DNA of 64,000 bases from Epiperipatus broadwayi (lineage: Eukaryota > Onychophora > Udeonychophora > Euonychophora > Peripatidae): positions 374,001 through 438,000 of the forward strand of contig JAQFVV010006271.1 in NCBI GenBank assembly GCA_028023455.1, read 5' to 3'. The translations under genes and the position numbers were made by a program. Each line of letters starts with the position of its first letter. Positions within the stretch are counted from its first letter, which is position 1. Below the pieces are notes generated by a model that was given only the letters and a program-made list of their open reading frames with translations, was not told the DNA's origin and made no database searches. Positions 61,441 to 64,000 of the stretch are shown here, in pieces.

Positions 61441-61849
61441 ATTGGCGAGCAAGATGAGAATTACTTTTTTCTTTGTTGTTTTTTCTATGGAGGCTTAAAG
61501 TTTTTATCCTGCAAAAAATATTTATAAGTCTACTCACCTAACATTCATTACAGATATTTGGTTTTTATACAAAAAGTTACGATATATAAGTAAAAAATTA
61601 AATCCTGTTATATAGCCACCTACGACAGGATAAAGGCCTCTTTAGTTAATAATAACTTTTATAATTTTCTTAACTACCCATTTACCAACAAACAATTAAA
61701 TGGCTAGCTGGGTTAAATAAAAACATTCTAAGATTGCTTAGAAATTATCAAATAAATGTTTTAAAATATCAATTCGAATACAGTCACGAATGTATTATGT
61801 GGATGCATTTGATTAAAATAAGTTCATCGCTTTTTATCTAATTATTTAT

Positions 61850-61921
61850 GTGTATCAGTGGTATGAGATAGCGTGGATAGTTGATGGGTACTTGAAAGTC
61901 TGAGTTCAAATCCCCTATATT
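61850..61921 (+). mobile_element. hammerhead-retroposon 3' fragment with 13-bp duplication
   Basis: The duplication TCTAATTATTTAT is exact at 61837-61849 and 61922-61934. The insert runs GTGTATCAGTGGTATGAGAT to the A-box-like TAGTTGATGGG and B box GAGTTCAAATCCCC. It is a 5'-truncated copy, 72 bp, of the element at 52445-52743. Confidence 0.82.
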
Positions 61922-61991
61922 TCTAATTATTTATTATATTTTGTAGTTTGATATTTTTCCAATAATAAAAGCACTTTTACTATGCTCATTA

Positions 61992-62215
61992 AGTGATACT
62001 AGCGATTAAGCCAATGCACATGCGCTTTAAAGATAAATTATAAATGAATACTCTCACTTTTCCTGACACAAGATATAGTATTTTAGAAAGGATGGAATGA
62101 ATCCACCCATCCTTTCGACCCAAACATTTATGTATGGGCAAATCTTAAGCGTATGGAAATGATTTATAATTTATCTTTAAAGTGCATGTGCATTGGCTTA
62201 ATCGCTAATATCACT
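61992..62215. mobile_element. 224-bp palindromic MITE, 55-bp arms
   Basis: The left arm AGTGATACTAGCGATTAAGC... (61992-62046) is the near-perfect complement of the right arm (62161-62215). ATTA precedes the left end and follows the right end, a possible 4-bp target duplication. The centre contains GGATGGAATGAATCCACCC and CCTTTCGACCCAAAC. Diverged copies lie at 43745-43960 and 20295-20400. There is no coding sequence. The superfamily cannot be named from the ends alone. Confidence 0.85.
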
Positions 62216-62224
62216 ATTACAGTA

Positions 62225-64000
62225 TAAAAACATACCCTCCGTGAATGATATTAAAATGGCCAACGCTATTGTCAAAAACTTAAAAACATTATTTAAAAAT
62301 AATAATGAATGTTTAAATAAAAATTAAACTATTACTTTTCAACTTTTTTTCTAATAGTGGAAGCATCAACATTTTTTTTCTTGCAGCTCCTGTATACTTT
62401 CTATCAATCAAATATAGGAATTGTTACATATCTGGCAGTTCTAATGCATTATACAAACATATTGTTCATATAGTATTTTAGTACATATGCAGATCAATTT
62501 TATATACCTTTTTATGCATGTTAATAAACAAAGAGACACATACTTAATCATATTAAATTTTAAAAATTAGTCAATATATTTAAAAATTAACAAATATATA
62601 CATAATTTACAAAATGAAAATAATCTTTAATATTATAACTACAGAGACAATAATATCACTTATCAATCATAAAAATTGATAATGGATTAAATCTATTTTT
62701 ATTTTATTTGGAAAATAATATGACTTTCCATTTTTCTTTCAGAATAGGTGCATATTTTCAGTTAGGGTACTAGCTCTACTTACAGTTATTGGCTACTTTT
62801 TCTTTATTAAATTCACTTAAAAATAACTATATATTCAAAAATAAAATTATAGGATTATGATTTGGCAAGTACTTTTTGAAGAATAAAGAATCAATCTAAT
62901 ATAAATTAAAAAAAATATGGAAACAATCATACTTATAAAAATTCTTAAAAGGGCCGTTATTTATCTTAGCATTAATGCTATATATTAACCTTTTAAAAAT
63001 AAATTAAATACCTTCTTGTCGAATAATAATGGAACTGGAGTGATAAGCATTTTTAAAAAAAATTACCAATTCTCTTAATGCTGATATAATTATAATTTGA
63101 AGAAATTTAAAATTATATAAACATTTAATACTTTTCCTATTTTTAATAGTACATGTAAAAACACTTTAGTGCTGTTCATTACTATTTTGTGATGTATGTA
63201 AAGTGATATTTCGGCACCCTAACATATCATAGCACTTGGGTTGAAAACCATTAGATTAAACTGTCAGATATCCAAGATATTCATCAACCTTTTTGTACAT
63301 GTCAATCTCATGATCTAACCATATATATATATTGAAGAAAAAATATGATGTCAGAATCTGATTTCAATATGCATAATACATATAAAAATAAGATAGCGTA
63401 TAATGAAATTCAGATAAAATTAAAACAAATATTAAAGAAATTTTTAACTTTGCTTGGACTTAAAAATTTGGTCAAAATTGGAATTGTAAGAGGAAATGGA
63501 TAGTCATGATATTCACATACAAAACTTTTGATTCTTCTAATACACAGAACTAAAATAAATATTCCTTATGCATTTATCCCAATTGTATATTTATTTCAGT
63601 ATACTTCCAAATGCATTCTTTCAGTTTTAAATACAACTACTTTGAACATAAATTACTTTCAATTTTAGATTCATCAGATTCATTTCAAATATTATTAAAA
63701 TGTGCTTTGAAATGTCTGACATGTGGCTGCAAGGAAAAAAACCATCTATTAAAAAATGACACAAACCAACACATTGAGAGCCTAGGACTGTGCCATAATT
63801 TTTTTAGCAATTAGTTTGCACTAATTACCACAGCTCTAAATTAGTACAAGGTTAAAGATTTTAGTCCCATACTTCATGAAACATAAAATAAAAATGCTTC
63901 ATATTTTACTGTTGTATATTGGCAGGTGATTTTAATTGACTTTGCTTTACTCATTTAATGTCAACAATATAAATTTTAATATAATAATAAAATGCCCAAT
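62225..64000. other. AT-rich DNA without a recognisable gene
   Basis: There are only short frames. The 67-codon plus frame at 63611-63814 has several cysteines but no spacing or context that supports a real protein. Confidence 0.5.

Noticed and set aside
63611-63814. A cysteine-containing 67-codon protein near the window end
   Set aside because: Cysteine spacing fits no known zinc-binding pattern, and no neighbouring exon or promoter signal was seen.

Overview
This is gene-poor, strongly AT-rich nuclear DNA from an animal, most likely an invertebrate with a large, repeat-filled genome. The transposon mix supports this: an RTE-like LINE, an L1-like LINE, a Penelope-like element with a GIY-YIG endonuclease, and hAT, mariner and Tigger DNA transposons. 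There are also several tRNA-derived SINE families, MITEs and foldback elements. No reading frame exceeds about 120 codons. Every frame I can identify belongs to a decayed mobile element, and I find no host gene, exon chain, rRNA, intact tRNA, operon or CRISPR. The phylum cannot be fixed from the sequence alone.

Layout. 1-8 kb is mostly bare AT-rich DNA after one tRNA-derived SINE (137-247) with a perfect target-site duplication (TSD). 9.5 kb holds the 3' end of an RTE-like LINE. 12.9-14.0 kb is a 1.1-kb imperfect palindrome. 19.5-19.9 kb is a 412-bp foldback and 22.0-22.2 kb a nested hairpin element. 24.2-27.0 kb is a head-to-head pair of Penelope-like 3' ends, interrupted by an L1-like LINE with a 14-bp TSD. 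29.9-31.3 kb is a broken RTE-like reverse transcriptase (RT). 32.4-32.7 kb is a short retroposon carrying a hammerhead ribozyme core. 32.9-36.7 kb holds two hAT copies, one complete from end to end with an 8-bp TSD. 39.7-42.1 kb holds two more RTE-like fragments. 43-50 kb carries SINEs, hammerhead-retroposon fragments and two small Penelope-type foldbacks, each with exact TSDs. 51.0 kb is a short palindrome. 52.4-52.7 kb is the second full hammerhead retroposon. 52.9-54.9 kb is a mariner remnant with a Tigger-like element inserted in it. 56.0-58.3 kb is an array of about 400-bp units in direct and then inverted order. 60-62 kb holds a tRNA-Gly(UCC)-like sequence, two small retroposons and a palindromic MITE.

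Most notable is the concentration of ribozyme-like motifs in short mobile elements. One class (32.6 and 52.6 kb) has a canonical hammerhead core upstream of a tRNA-like pol III promoter region. A second class (46.5, 50.15 and 26.9 kb, and more weakly the 19/23/57 kb foldbacks) has the pattern CTGATGA, extra A, hairpin, GAAA inside inverted-arm elements. Two of those elements share one architecture: arms starting exactly at the TSD, a tail after the right arm, and 13-15 bp TSDs. This matches what is known of Penelope-like elements, whose terminal repeats carry hammerhead motifs.
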